The translations under genes were made by a program, and so were the position numbers. This document shows, piece after piece, positions 27,426 to 36,089 of a DNA stretch of 64,000 nt (position 1 is the stretch's first letter; each line of letters begins with the position of its first letter). The notes beneath the pieces were generated by a model, which worked only from the letters and a program-made list of their open reading frames with translations, made no database searches and was not told the origin of the DNA. This stretch comes from Gemmata massiliana (GTDB taxonomy: Bacteria; Planctomycetota; Planctomycetia; Gemmatales; Gemmataceae): assembly GCF_901538265.1 (NCBI RefSeq), contig NZ_LR593886.1, forward strand, positions 3,146,843 to 3,210,842, in the 5' to 3' direction.

Positions 27426-28679
27426 CTATCGGTCCGTGGGGGCCGCGCTCGGTGTGCGAGTCAATCGCGTGCCGGCGCGCTGGACCATCGTCTCACTATC
27501 AGCCGTTCCGGGCGGACTCGCGCGCCACGCGGTGCCCGCGAGGATCTGCCGGCGCCCCTCCTCGAACATCCGCGTCATCTCGGACGGATTGAACTCGGTG
27601 CTCGACGAGGACGCGGGGAACTCGGCGGGGATGGCCGCCAGGTGGTAGTTCATCCCGGATATCATGGCCGTCATGTACAGCTTGGTTAGTTCAGCCCGCG
27701 TTTCGGCGTAGATCAAGGTCGACACACTCCCGGCCGCGACCTTCAGCACCCGCGGTTGAACTACTTCCGCGTCGGCGAACAGTTTCCCGGCCACGATCAC
27801 GTACATATCGGACCCGTAGAGGAACTCGGCCGGTGGGCGGAGTCGCAGGTCGCGCGGCACTTGCGGCGGGCGGAAGAACACGTTCTGCGTTACCCCGCCG
27901 TCCACGTGGCGCTCGGTCAAGCGCTGGCCGTCCACATCCACCGGAACTTCAACCGGCGGAAAGAACGCGGGAATCGCGGCCGACGCGAGTAGGAGTTTGG
28001 CGATCAGTTCCCGGCTCCCCGGTTCTCCGCGCGCGGCAATGGCCCCCAAATCCCACACCACGGGCCGGCGCCCCTCAAGGTCGGTCGTGCCGATGTAGAG
28101 CCGGCGCCCCTTCTGGTGCTCGCTCGCCAGTCGCGTTACCGTTTCCGGCGTGAGCACGCGGTCGATTTGCCGGGCCAGCGGCGCGTTATCGGCGAGGGCG
28201 TCGGACCAGAGCGTTCGTACTCCGCGGCGGCGGGTGTAAATGTCCTCGGTGCGGAGGCTCGTGTACACGCGGCGCATTTCGCTGTCGTAATCCGGCCCCA
28301 GGAACGCCAGGACCGCGACCAGCGCGCCGGTGCTCACGCCCGTCACCGCATCGAACGCGGGGCGCGTGCCGGTCTCGCTCCACCCAACCAGTAATCCCGC
28401 CTGATACGCTCCGAATGCTCCGCCACCGGACAGGGCTAGGCAGGTCTTGCGCGTTGGCAGTGCCGCCGGGCGCTGGGCCACGCGGATGCGCTCACCCACG
28501 CGAAACATGTCGCGGTCCACGGGCAGGGAAGGGCTGTCGCCGTACCCGTTGGGGTCGATCAGTTCGGCCGGCGGGATTCCGACGCTCGTGGGTGTGGGAC
28601 CACCGGACGGAGACTGGCAACCGACAAGAGCGAAAACGAGCGGAAGTGCCACGACTGTGGCTCGAACTGAAGGCGACAT
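27426..28679 (-). CDS. Patatin-like phospholipase, lipoprotein
   Basis: A serine acyl hydrolase anchored to a membrane by a lipid. The N-terminus has a lipoprotein signal (LVFALVGC). The patatin core shows the oxyanion-hole loop SGGGAFGAYQAG, the nucleophile elbow GVSTG and the catalytic-Asp motif VDGG. The dyad Ser and Asp are therefore present. I chose the ATG at 28679; a GTG three codons earlier (28688) is possible. Divergent from the downstream arfB-like gene. Confidence 0.85.
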   Translation of the reverse strand: MSPSVRATVVALPLVFALVGCQSPSGGPTPTSVGIPPAELIDPNGYGDSPSLPVDRDMFRVGERIRVAQRPAALPTRKTCLALSGGGAFGAYQAGLLVGWSETGTRPAFDAVTGVSTGALVAVLAFLGPDYDSEMRRVYTSLRTEDIYTRRRGVRTLWSDALADNAPLARQIDRVLTPETVTRLASEHQKGRRLYIGTTDLEGRRPVVWDLGAIAARGEPGSRELIAKLLLASAAIPAFFPPVEVPVDVDGQRLTERHVDGGVTQNVFFRPPQVPRDLRLRPPAEFLYGSDMYVIVAGKLFADAEVVQPRVLKVAAGSVSTLIYAETRAELTKLYMTAMISGMNYHLAAIPAEFPASSSSTEFNPSEMTRMFEEGRRQILAGTAWRASPPGTADSETMVQRAGTRLTRTPSAAPTDR

Positions 28680-28905
28680 TGCACTCACTTCACGGGGCTG
28701 TGATCGACGCGGCAGTTCGATGGGAGCGATCGACCGGCCCGTAAATCTACCTATCGGCTCGTTCGTGTTTTCTCTTTACACCGATTTTTCCGCTTGTTTC
28801 GGCGGTCAGATCGCGACGTGTTGGACTTCATTGTTCCGGCTGCATGTTCTAATCTGTTTACGAGCCGCGACCGCGAGGGAGCGGGTTCCTTTACCAGGCG
28901 CTCCC

Positions 28906-29331
28906 ATGCTTCAGATCACCGAAACTATTGCGATCGCGGACGACGACTTGGAGTGGAGCTTCGCGCGCGCCGGCGGACCGGGCGGGCAGAACGTGAACAA
29001 GGTCGCGTCCAAGGCGGTGCTGCGGTGGCTGGCCGCGGCCACGACTGTCGTGGTCCCATCGCTCGCGCTCGCGCGAATGAAGACGATGTTCCCGAGCCGG
29101 TTCACGACCGAGGGTGACGTGGTCATTCAGTCGCAGAAGTACCGGGACCAGGAGCGGAACAAGGAAGACTGCCTGCTGAAGCTAACAGAGATGGTGCGCG
29201 CCGCGCTGGTGGAACCGGTCGTGCGCAAAAAGACGAAGGTCTCGAAGGGCGCGAAGAAGCGCCGGGTGGCCGACAAGCGCCGGAACTCGGACAAGAAGCA
29301 GTCGCGCCGCGTGAGTGGGGGCGACGATTGA
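28906..29331 (+). CDS. arfB: ArfB-type peptidyl-tRNA hydrolase (ribosome rescue)
   Basis: A 141-residue class-I release-factor-like protein that frees stalled ribosomes. It carries the catalytic GGQ in ARAGGPGGQNVNKVASK (about residues 22-38) and ends in a long basic tail (KKTKVSKGAKKRRVADKRR) that enters the mRNA channel. It lacks codon-recognition domains, as expected for ArfB. The frame is open for 460 bp upstream, but only the ATG at 28906 fits the family start. Confidence 0.93.
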   Translation: MLQITETIAIADDDLEWSFARAGGPGGQNVNKVASKAVLRWLAAATTVVVPSLALARMKTMFPSRFTTEGDVVIQSQKYRDQERNKEDCLLKLTEMVRAALVEPVVRKKTKVSKGAKKRRVADKRRNSDKKQSRRVSGGDD

Positions 29332-29359
29332 ACGCGGCCGTGACCTCCGAGGGCGACCG

Positions 29360-30130
29360 ATGACGGAAGCGGAATGGCTTGCGTGCGCCAATTTGAAGCC
29401 GATGCTTCACTTACTTAAGGGTAAGGCGAGCGGGCGGAAACTGCGGCTATTCTCGGTCGCTTGTGTGCGTCGAGTGGAAAAACTATTATTGGGCACCATC
29501 AGTCGGACGGCAGTGGAGACGGCGGAATCGCATGCGGACGGACTTTTACAAGCGACTGAAACAGAGTTGGCGAGCGACGATCCGTGGCTTGAGAACAGAT
29601 TGTATGCACTTGAAAATGAGTGTATAGCGCATGCGAATGGGATATCAAACGCTGAAAAATGGAGCGGGTGGAATCTCTCTGAAAGGGCAGCGTATTCCGC
29701 TACTGTTGCTGCTGCAGAGTGTGTTAATCATTATTTCTTGGCTTCTGAATGGGCCGATCAAGCAGACTGGATTGCGGAGGCATCGTCTGACGCAGTTGCG
29801 TTCTCTTCTGGGGGCACTTGGTTAACCGCAATGGGAATGACTTCGACTGCTGCTCACACCATCGAACGTTCGGCCCAGATTCGACTACTGCATGAAGTCT
29901 TCGGGAACCCTTTCCGCCTCATTTCCGTTGACCTCACGTGGTTAACGTCCACGGTTCGCGCTCTCGCCGAGGGCATTTACCAAGACCGTGCCTTCGATCG
30001 GATGCCCATTCTGGCGGATGCACTTCAGGATGCCGAGTGCGACAACGAGGATATCCTTGCCCACTGTCGCGGCTCCGCCCCACACGTGCGCGGGTGTTGG
30101 GTCGTTGACCTGCTGACCGGTCGGAAGTGA
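29360..30130 (+). CDS. MTExEWL-family paralogue, isolated copy
   Basis: The 256-residue protein starts MTEAEWLACANLKPM and carries GRKLRLFSVACVRRV and the C-terminal block FGNPFRLISVDLTW, PILADALQDAECD, HC, HVRGCWVVDLLTGRK. The central region (residues 50-170) is AT-richer and unlike its paralogues. It follows arfB by 28 bp and may be read from the same transcript. I chose the ATG at 29360 to match the family. Confidence 0.75.
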   Translation: MTEAEWLACANLKPMLHLLKGKASGRKLRLFSVACVRRVEKLLLGTISRTAVETAESHADGLLQATETELASDDPWLENRLYALENECIAHANGISNAEKWSGWNLSERAAYSATVAAAECVNHYFLASEWADQADWIAEASSDAVAFSSGGTWLTAMGMTSTAAHTIERSAQIRLLHEVFGNPFRLISVDLTWLTSTVRALAEGIYQDRAFDRMPILADALQDAECDNEDILAHCRGSAPHVRGCWVVDLLTGRK

Positions 30131-30144
30131 ACGAGTCGCGGAGT

Positions 30145-33100
30145 TCACCCTACAGCAGGGATCACGGGCACATCGACTTCGGCGCTGGCGGTTCCTTCGG
30201 GTGGTTGAGGTTCACTAGCGACGAGTGGCTCCAGTCGCGCGATCGCTTCGTTGAGCAGTTGCGTCACGTCGGAATCGGTTTCGGTCGCGGTGCGGTCGCG
30301 GAGCACTTTGAGCGTCGCGGGAGCGGCCGGGTGAATGGATTCGATCAGATCGAAGGCCGCTTGGCGGACACTGGAAGCCGGGGCTACGAGCGCTTCGGCC
30401 ACGGCGGTGGCAGTGGTCGCGTCGGCCGGATCATCGGTGAACAGCCGGCGCGCGGCGATCAACCGCAACCGCGGGTTGGGGTCGTCGAGGAGCGGGTGAA
30501 GCGCGTCGGCCGCGGCTTGGCCCGGAGCCGCCTGGAGTGCTAGAGCTGCGTTGAGGCGCAGACCGGCATCGGGTGCGAGCGCGCACTCGGCGAGCAGCGG
30601 GACCGCTTCGGCCGGCACCGGGTCCAGTCGGCTGATCGCGTGCGCCGCGTTCGCCCGCACCTGGACCTCGGGATCGTGAAGCGCTTCGATCAAAACCGGA
30701 ACGGCTTCTTCCGGAATCTCCGCTGCCTTCCGCCAGCCAGCCGAAGCCAGTTTGCGCACACTCGGTTCGGCGTCGCGCAGCCCGGTCGTGAACGCGGTCG
30801 CGGCTTCGGGCGGTTGGGCCACCACCAGTGCCCGCATCGCCTCTTCGCGTAGCCCGGCTTCGCCTGTTTGAGCGGCCCGAAGGAGCGCCGGTCCTGCCGG
30901 AGTTGCAGCCGCGCCGAACTGCCCCAGCGCGCGAGCGGCTTCAGCTCGAACCCAATCGCTGTCGTCGGCCGTGAGTCGGTGGTCTAGTGCCTCGATCACG
31001 GCCGGCGTGCCCTGAACCAGACGCGGTAGCACGCGCACGACTCGCACTTTCACCTCATCGTTCGCGTCGTCGAGAAGCGCGAGCAGATCGTTCTGAACCT
31101 CGTCGCTCGCTTGCCCCCAGGCGCCGAACGCATCGACCGCGGCCGCGCGAGTGTGCGGGTCCGGATCGGCGAGCGCGGTTCGCACCGTGTTCGTGGTCAC
31201 TGGTGTCGGTGTGCCAACTTCACCCAGCGCACGAACGGCCCGCGCGCGAACCCCGCCGTCTTCGTCGGTAGCCGCGCGTTCGAGAGCGGAAACCGCGGGC
31301 CGCGCGACCGCCCCCAGTTTGCCCAGTGCCTCGGCCGCGTTCGTGCGAACCTGGGTGTTCGGGTGCTTGAGTGACCGCATGAGGGCCGGGACCGCTTCAT
31401 CGGCCGCAGCGCCCATCTCGCCGAGCGCTTCGGCTGCGAGTGCGCTCACCCAGTTGTCCGGATCGCGGAGCGCGTGTACCAATCGCGGGACCGCGACTTC
31501 AGCCGCCGCCTCGCCGATCTTTCCGAGTGCTTCCACGGCCTTCGCGCGCACGCGGTCGTTTTCGTCGGCCACCGCTTCGACCAATACAGGGGCGACTTCC
31601 GCGGCCGCACCGCCGATGGTTCCGAGTGCCTCTGCGGTCCGCGCACGCACAACGTTGTCCGCGCTCGTGAGCGCCTCCGCGAGCGTGCTGGTCGCGGCCT
31701 CGCACAGCGTGCCGATCTTGCTCACGGCTTCGGCTGCGGCCGTGCGAACCGCTTCGTCGCGATCTTGAAGCAGCGGAACGAGGTGCGAAACGGCATCGCA
31801 GGCTGCTGCACGCAGCGACCCGAGAGCGCGGGCTGCGGCGATGCGGATCGCGGGGCTGGGGTCTTGGAGCAACCCCGTCAGCGCTGCAACCGAAGCGGAA
31901 TCGCTGGCACCCAGTCGACCGAGTGCCTCCGTCGCGCGCTCGCGCACAGTTTCGTCGGTGTCCGCGAGTAGCCCTAAAAGATCTGGCGTTACTTCTGCGG
32001 CATGCGCCGGCCCCAACTGCCCGAGCGATGCGGTCGCGGCGGCCCGGACCGAGGCCGCGGAATCCCGGAGCGCGGCGCGGAGTGCGGGCACGACCAGCGC
32101 GACCGGATCACCGTGGGGCGGCGTGTTCCAGCGCCGAACCGCGAGCACGCGCCACACGCGCCATTCTCCGCGTCGCCGGCGGGCGCGGGGCAGGGTGGGG
32201 GTTGTGGTGCTCACGATTTCGCCCAGTGCCTGTGCCAGGCTCAATCGCACCAAGTCGCTCGAATCCTGGGCGCGGGCGATCATTTGTGGAAGGCCCGCGG
32301 CCGCTCGCAGTCGCCCGAGTGTAGAGATTGCGACCGCGCGGACGTGCTCGTTCGGGTCGTCGAGGTGTGCGATGAGGCTCGGCACCGCGACCGGGCCGAT
32401 GGTCGCGAGCACGTGTGGGAGTTGGTCGCGCTGCTCGCGCGTCAGAGTATCGGTGGCCCGGAGCGACAGGAGCAGCGGACCGAGTGCGACGGCCCCATAT
32501 TGTGGGAGCGCGGACCGGGCGCGCTCGTGGATCGGTTCGTGCGGGCTCCAGAAGTCGGCCACCGTTTCGGTCAGCAGCCGGCCGTTCCGCACCGAGGCGA
32601 AAATCTGCTGGAGCAGAACGAGCGTGAAGAACGATTTGAAAAGCGTCAGCAGCGTGCTGGCTGGGGCCGCGGCGGGCCGGGCAACCACGACCCGTGCGAG
32701 GTGGTGCGTATCAGCTAAATTCAGCAAATCGACCACACTCAGCAGGTGAACCAGCGCCGACGCGATGAAGTCCGAATAGATCGGATCGGGCGCGGGCGAA
32801 CTGTACCACTTGGTTCCGAACATCTCGAACAGGCCGAAATTCAGCAGCGCGAACCCGCCGATCATCCCGACGGCCGCGGATCCGAGGAGCGGGACTTCGA
32901 CCTGGTGGCCGTAGCGCGCGAGTTCCGCCGCGAGCTTCTGCCCCTTGAGCGGGTTGTGAAGCGCCTTGTACCCGCGCGCCACTTCGTACCGTTCGACATC
33001 GATAAACATGTACGCGAGGCAGGCCGCCAGCCCCATTGCCAGCGGCGCGAGGGCGCACATGACGGTCAGCCCCGGGAGCGCCTCGGCGACGAGCGCGCCG

Positions 33101-33378
33101 GAGGTGAGCAGCACGAGTTGCACGGCGAGGAACAGCGGCCACGAGGCCCACGAGAGGCACTGTTCCCACACTCGGAACCCGGTCCGCGTGCCCCCGCGGA
33201 TCAGTGCCCCCACGAGCCACAATAGCCAGTCAATTATGCCAACAAAATACAGTGCGCCGGCCAGCAGGCCGATCCCGATGAGGGTCAGGAACAGGAGCGT
33301 CGACGAGCGCACCTGATCGGGATCGATCAGCCAGTTCGATACCGCGAAGGTGACGGAGACGGGCGCCCAAGCGTCCAT
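30145..33378 (-). CDS. Membrane protein with many HEAT repeats
   Basis: About 1077 residues from the ATG at 33378 (start MDAWAPVSVTFAVSNWL). Four or five hydrophobic segments lie within the first 250 residues. The remaining 800 residues are HEAT/PBS-lyase-like helical repeats of about 35-40 residues, with forms such as VRAAAAEALGKIG and VPALIEAL, giving a long cytoplasmic solenoid. Such scaffolds bind proteins; the partner is unknown. The last residues read VDVPVIPAVG. Confidence 0.85.
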   Translation of the reverse strand: MDAWAPVSVTFAVSNWLIDPDQVRSSTLLFLTLIGIGLLAGALYFVGIIDWLLWLVGALIRGGTRTGFRVWEQCLSWASWPLFLAVQLVLLTSGALVAEALPGLTVMCALAPLAMGLAACLAYMFIDVERYEVARGYKALHNPLKGQKLAAELARYGHQVEVPLLGSAAVGMIGGFALLNFGLFEMFGTKWYSSPAPDPIYSDFIASALVHLLSVVDLLNLADTHHLARVVVARPAAAPASTLLTLFKSFFTLVLLQQIFASVRNGRLLTETVADFWSPHEPIHERARSALPQYGAVALGPLLLSLRATDTLTREQRDQLPHVLATIGPVAVPSLIAHLDDPNEHVRAVAISTLGRLRAAAGLPQMIARAQDSSDLVRLSLAQALGEIVSTTTPTLPRARRRRGEWRVWRVLAVRRWNTPPHGDPVALVVPALRAALRDSAASVRAAATASLGQLGPAHAAEVTPDLLGLLADTDETVRERATEALGRLGASDSASVAALTGLLQDPSPAIRIAAARALGSLRAAACDAVSHLVPLLQDRDEAVRTAAAEAVSKIGTLCEAATSTLAEALTSADNVVRARTAEALGTIGGAAAEVAPVLVEAVADENDRVRAKAVEALGKIGEAAAEVAVPRLVHALRDPDNWVSALAAEALGEMGAAADEAVPALMRSLKHPNTQVRTNAAEALGKLGAVARPAVSALERAATDEDGGVRARAVRALGEVGTPTPVTTNTVRTALADPDPHTRAAAVDAFGAWGQASDEVQNDLLALLDDANDEVKVRVVRVLPRLVQGTPAVIEALDHRLTADDSDWVRAEAARALGQFGAAATPAGPALLRAAQTGEAGLREEAMRALVVAQPPEAATAFTTGLRDAEPSVRKLASAGWRKAAEIPEEAVPVLIEALHDPEVQVRANAAHAISRLDPVPAEAVPLLAECALAPDAGLRLNAALALQAAPGQAAADALHPLLDDPNPRLRLIAARRLFTDDPADATTATAVAEALVAPASSVRQAAFDLIESIHPAAPATLKVLRDRTATETDSDVTQLLNEAIARLEPLVASEPQPPEGTASAEVDVPVIPAVG

Positions 33379-33508
33379 ACGCGCTCTCGAAATAGAACCC
33401 AGCGCGCCGCACGAACGGGCGCTGTAACGGGATCGGGACTCATTGTGACGTATTGCGATCGGGCGTGTAAGTGGCGCCCGCGTCGATGCGCGAAGTGCGG
33501 GGAGAGGG

Positions 33509-33760
33509 CTAGTGCTCGGCGAGTTCGCGTTCGGCCGCGAGCCAGAACGCGACGCCATCACCCGGCGGTGACCCGGCGGCTTCCCATTTGTGGTACGCGA
33601 GCTGCCGGATCTGATCGACACTCGGCGCCGGTTTCGGCGTTGCTGCTCGAGCCGGTGTCGGAGGCGTCGTGCCTTGAGGCGTCACGCGCCCACCGACGAG
33701 TCGGAACGTGCGGGCCGCTTGAGTCGGCTGCGCTTGAGGGGTGTTGCTGAGGCGGGGCAT
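33509..33760 (-). CDS. DUF2934-family protein
   Basis: 83 residues from the ATG at 33760, with an AGGAAA ribosome binding site seven bases upstream. The N-terminal half is Thr/Pro/Ala-rich; the C-terminal half carries the short DUF2934 helix-turn-helix pattern (RQLAYHKWEAAG, then FWLAAERELAEH). Function unknown; often found as small nucleoid or element-associated proteins. Confidence 0.75.
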   Translation of the reverse strand: MPRLSNTPQAQPTQAARTFRLVGGRVTPQGTTPPTPARAATPKPAPSVDQIRQLAYHKWEAAGSPPGDGVAFWLAAERELAEH

Positions 33761-33867
33761 TGCAAGTTTCCTGTGATCTCGGTCGGATGACCGATGCTCA
33801 CAGCAATTGCCGTACCGCACACCATTGTTCGACCCGCCCTCGCGGGCAGGGGACCCAGATCACTCGA

Positions 33868-35910
33868 TCACTTCACTGGGACGGACGAGAACATCGCGGC
33901 TGCGCCAGTTTCGGTGCCCGTTAGCGCGGCCAGGGCCGCACACGCCCCGCACATACACTTGTGCGTGACCGGCGGGACCGTGACCGTGTGGGATTCGGTG
34001 TCGGTCGTATCGGTGGTCGTCGCGTCGGACGTGGTCGCTGGGGCTAGGTGCAGCCCGACGTACACGCCGTCGTAGGTGACCGTGGTGTTGAACGGCTGCA
34101 CTTCCGACGCCCCGGCCCCGCCCGCAACGGCCTGGGCGTAAGTGAACACACGGGCCGCCGAAGAAAGCCGGTTCCCGCTCGCGGCGAACAGCTCGTCGCG
34201 GCCGTCGCCGTCGGTGTCACTCATCGCGAGACGCGCGCCGTTCCAGTCCGTTGGCGAGAATGCGTAGAAGCTCGCCGTGAGCGGGAGTACGCTCGCCTGT
34301 ACTGCGGAATTCGCCGTCAGGGTCGCGCCCGACCAGATCTTCACGTGCGCGGGGCCGCCGCGATCGGGCGTGATGGCCAGTTCCGCGTACCCGTCGCCGT
34401 CCATGTCGCCCACGGCCACGTTCAAACCGGTCCACAGGCCCGCGAACGGGTTGAAGTCCGGGATGAGTCGCGTGGCGGTCCCGTTCCGCAACCCGGCCCC
34501 GCTGTACACGGCCACGCGACCGATCGCTTGGCCACCGGTGGTCACCACCACGTCATCGTAACCGTCGCGGTTGATGTCGCCGACTGCCACCCGCGCACCG
34601 CCGCGGAACGCGGGGTTGTCGAACGCGAAGAAACTCGATTGAAGTTGGAGCGCGCCGTTCACGATGCGGAACGTTTGAATGTGCGGACCGGCGCCCGCGT
34701 CGGCGGAGATCACGAGGTCATCGATCCCGTCGCGGTCGATGTCGCCGGCCGCGAGGAACAGCCCGCCCGTAAACCCGCGGAAGACGATCGTCTGGTCCAT
34801 CAACAGGGTGCCGTCCGCACCGTTGATGATTTCGACCACCGTTTGCGGGCCGGCGCCCGTGGTGAAGGCATAATCGGTGACGCCATCCCCGTTGAAGTCG
34901 CCGCTCGCCACGCGGATCGCGCCACGGTAGCCCACGAACGGCGTGAACCGCGTGCCGGTGTCGGTCAGCGTGCCGTTGGAAACGGTGAACAGCGACACCG
35001 TGCCGTCCAGGTTCCCCGTGAACGCGATCGGCTGCGTCCCCGCGACCGGCACCTTCACAGTGGGCGGGGGTGTCGGCGCGCTGACCGTGTTCCAGCCCAG
35101 GTCGCGCAGCGCGGCGGCATCGAGCGCGGACCACGCGACGCGCACGCCCTGCGGGAGGATCGGGTCCATCACGGTCGCTTTCCCGCCGACCGTGATACCG
35201 TCCGCCCAGTGCGCGCCGTCGGTGTAGAGCGGGACCGCTCCGCCATACGCGGCCATCGACTGCGCGCCCCGGAACGTCGACCCGCTCACCAGGGCCGTCC
35301 ACTGCGACGCGGTGCCGATCCCGAGCAGGTGCCCGAGTTCGTGAACGGCGACGGTGTAGAAGTCGGCCTTGTTCGAGGTCAGCCCGGACGCGGACTGGCC
35401 AAAGTACCAGCTCATCGACGCATCGAACGAGAGGCTCCCGCCCCACGGCGCGTACCCGGTGTGGCCGCGCGAGAGGATCGAGCTCGACCACGCCGTCGAT
35501 CCGGAGATCCGGTACCCGCCCGGCCCCCCGACCCCGGCCTCGGACCCCGCGGTCGTGCGCGTGCCGACGAACACCTTCAGCGTGTTCGCGGCCACGTTCA
35601 GGTTCGCGACCGAGATCTCGCCGGAGCCGGACGGGTTGAAGAACGTCGCGGTCCAGGTGTTCGAGCCGGACGGGGTGATCGCGGCCAGGTTCGCGGTCAG
35701 GGTGTTGCCCAGGTCGGCGGCGGCGCGCTCGAGGGTGGCACGGGCGTCCGCGTGGCTCGCGAAGAACCCGCTGGTGTCGTAGGTGTAATCGAACTGAATG
35801 GTGATCGCGGGGACGTCGCGCGATTCCAGCGTTTCGAGGTGCAGAGCGGGGGCCGCGAGTGCCGTGCCGGTGCGGGGACGGTGCGCGCGAAGGCGGGGTT
35901 CATTCCGCAT
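33868..35910 (-). CDS. Secreted matrixin-like zinc metalloprotease with FG-GAP repeats
   Basis: A 680-residue protein for the cell surface or medium. The N-terminus has a planctomycete-type ETLESRDVPA motif near residue 30. The protease domain has AVHELGHLLGIGTA (about residues 188-201), in which His, Glu and His form the zinc site of an HExxHxxGxxH/S metzincin. After about residue 300 come repeated calcium-binding FG-GAP units, for example GDFNGDGVTDYAF, DIDRDGIDDLVI and DTDGDGRDELF. The very end is Thr/Ser/Cys-rich. Confidence 0.88.
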   Translation of the reverse strand: MRNEPRLRAHRPRTGTALAAPALHLETLESRDVPAITIQFDYTYDTSGFFASHADARATLERAAADLGNTLTANLAAITPSGSNTWTATFFNPSGSGEISVANLNVAANTLKVFVGTRTTAGSEAGVGGPGGYRISGSTAWSSSILSRGHTGYAPWGGSLSFDASMSWYFGQSASGLTSNKADFYTVAVHELGHLLGIGTASQWTALVSGSTFRGAQSMAAYGGAVPLYTDGAHWADGITVGGKATVMDPILPQGVRVAWSALDAAALRDLGWNTVSAPTPPPTVKVPVAGTQPIAFTGNLDGTVSLFTVSNGTLTDTGTRFTPFVGYRGAIRVASGDFNGDGVTDYAFTTGAGPQTVVEIINGADGTLLMDQTIVFRGFTGGLFLAAGDIDRDGIDDLVISADAGAGPHIQTFRIVNGALQLQSSFFAFDNPAFRGGARVAVGDINRDGYDDVVVTTGGQAIGRVAVYSGAGLRNGTATRLIPDFNPFAGLWTGLNVAVGDMDGDGYAELAITPDRGGPAHVKIWSGATLTANSAVQASVLPLTASFYAFSPTDWNGARLAMSDTDGDGRDELFAASGNRLSSAARVFTYAQAVAGGAGASEVQPFNTTVTYDGVYVGLHLAPATTSDATTTDTTDTESHTVTVPPVTHKCMCGACAALAALTGTETGAAAMFSSVPVK

Positions 35911-36089
35911 GGATAATCCCGGATAATCAAGGTGCGCGGCTCAGTGGGTTTACCGGTTCTCAAGCTTATGTAATTTGTTCCGGCCGTGTCGATACGGGTC
36001 TATGAAATGATTGTGCCGACGGAACACGTGGTTTCGGTTGTATCGATTGAAGCGACTTGGGGGAATTGGTGGTACGGGGAAGGAGCGGG

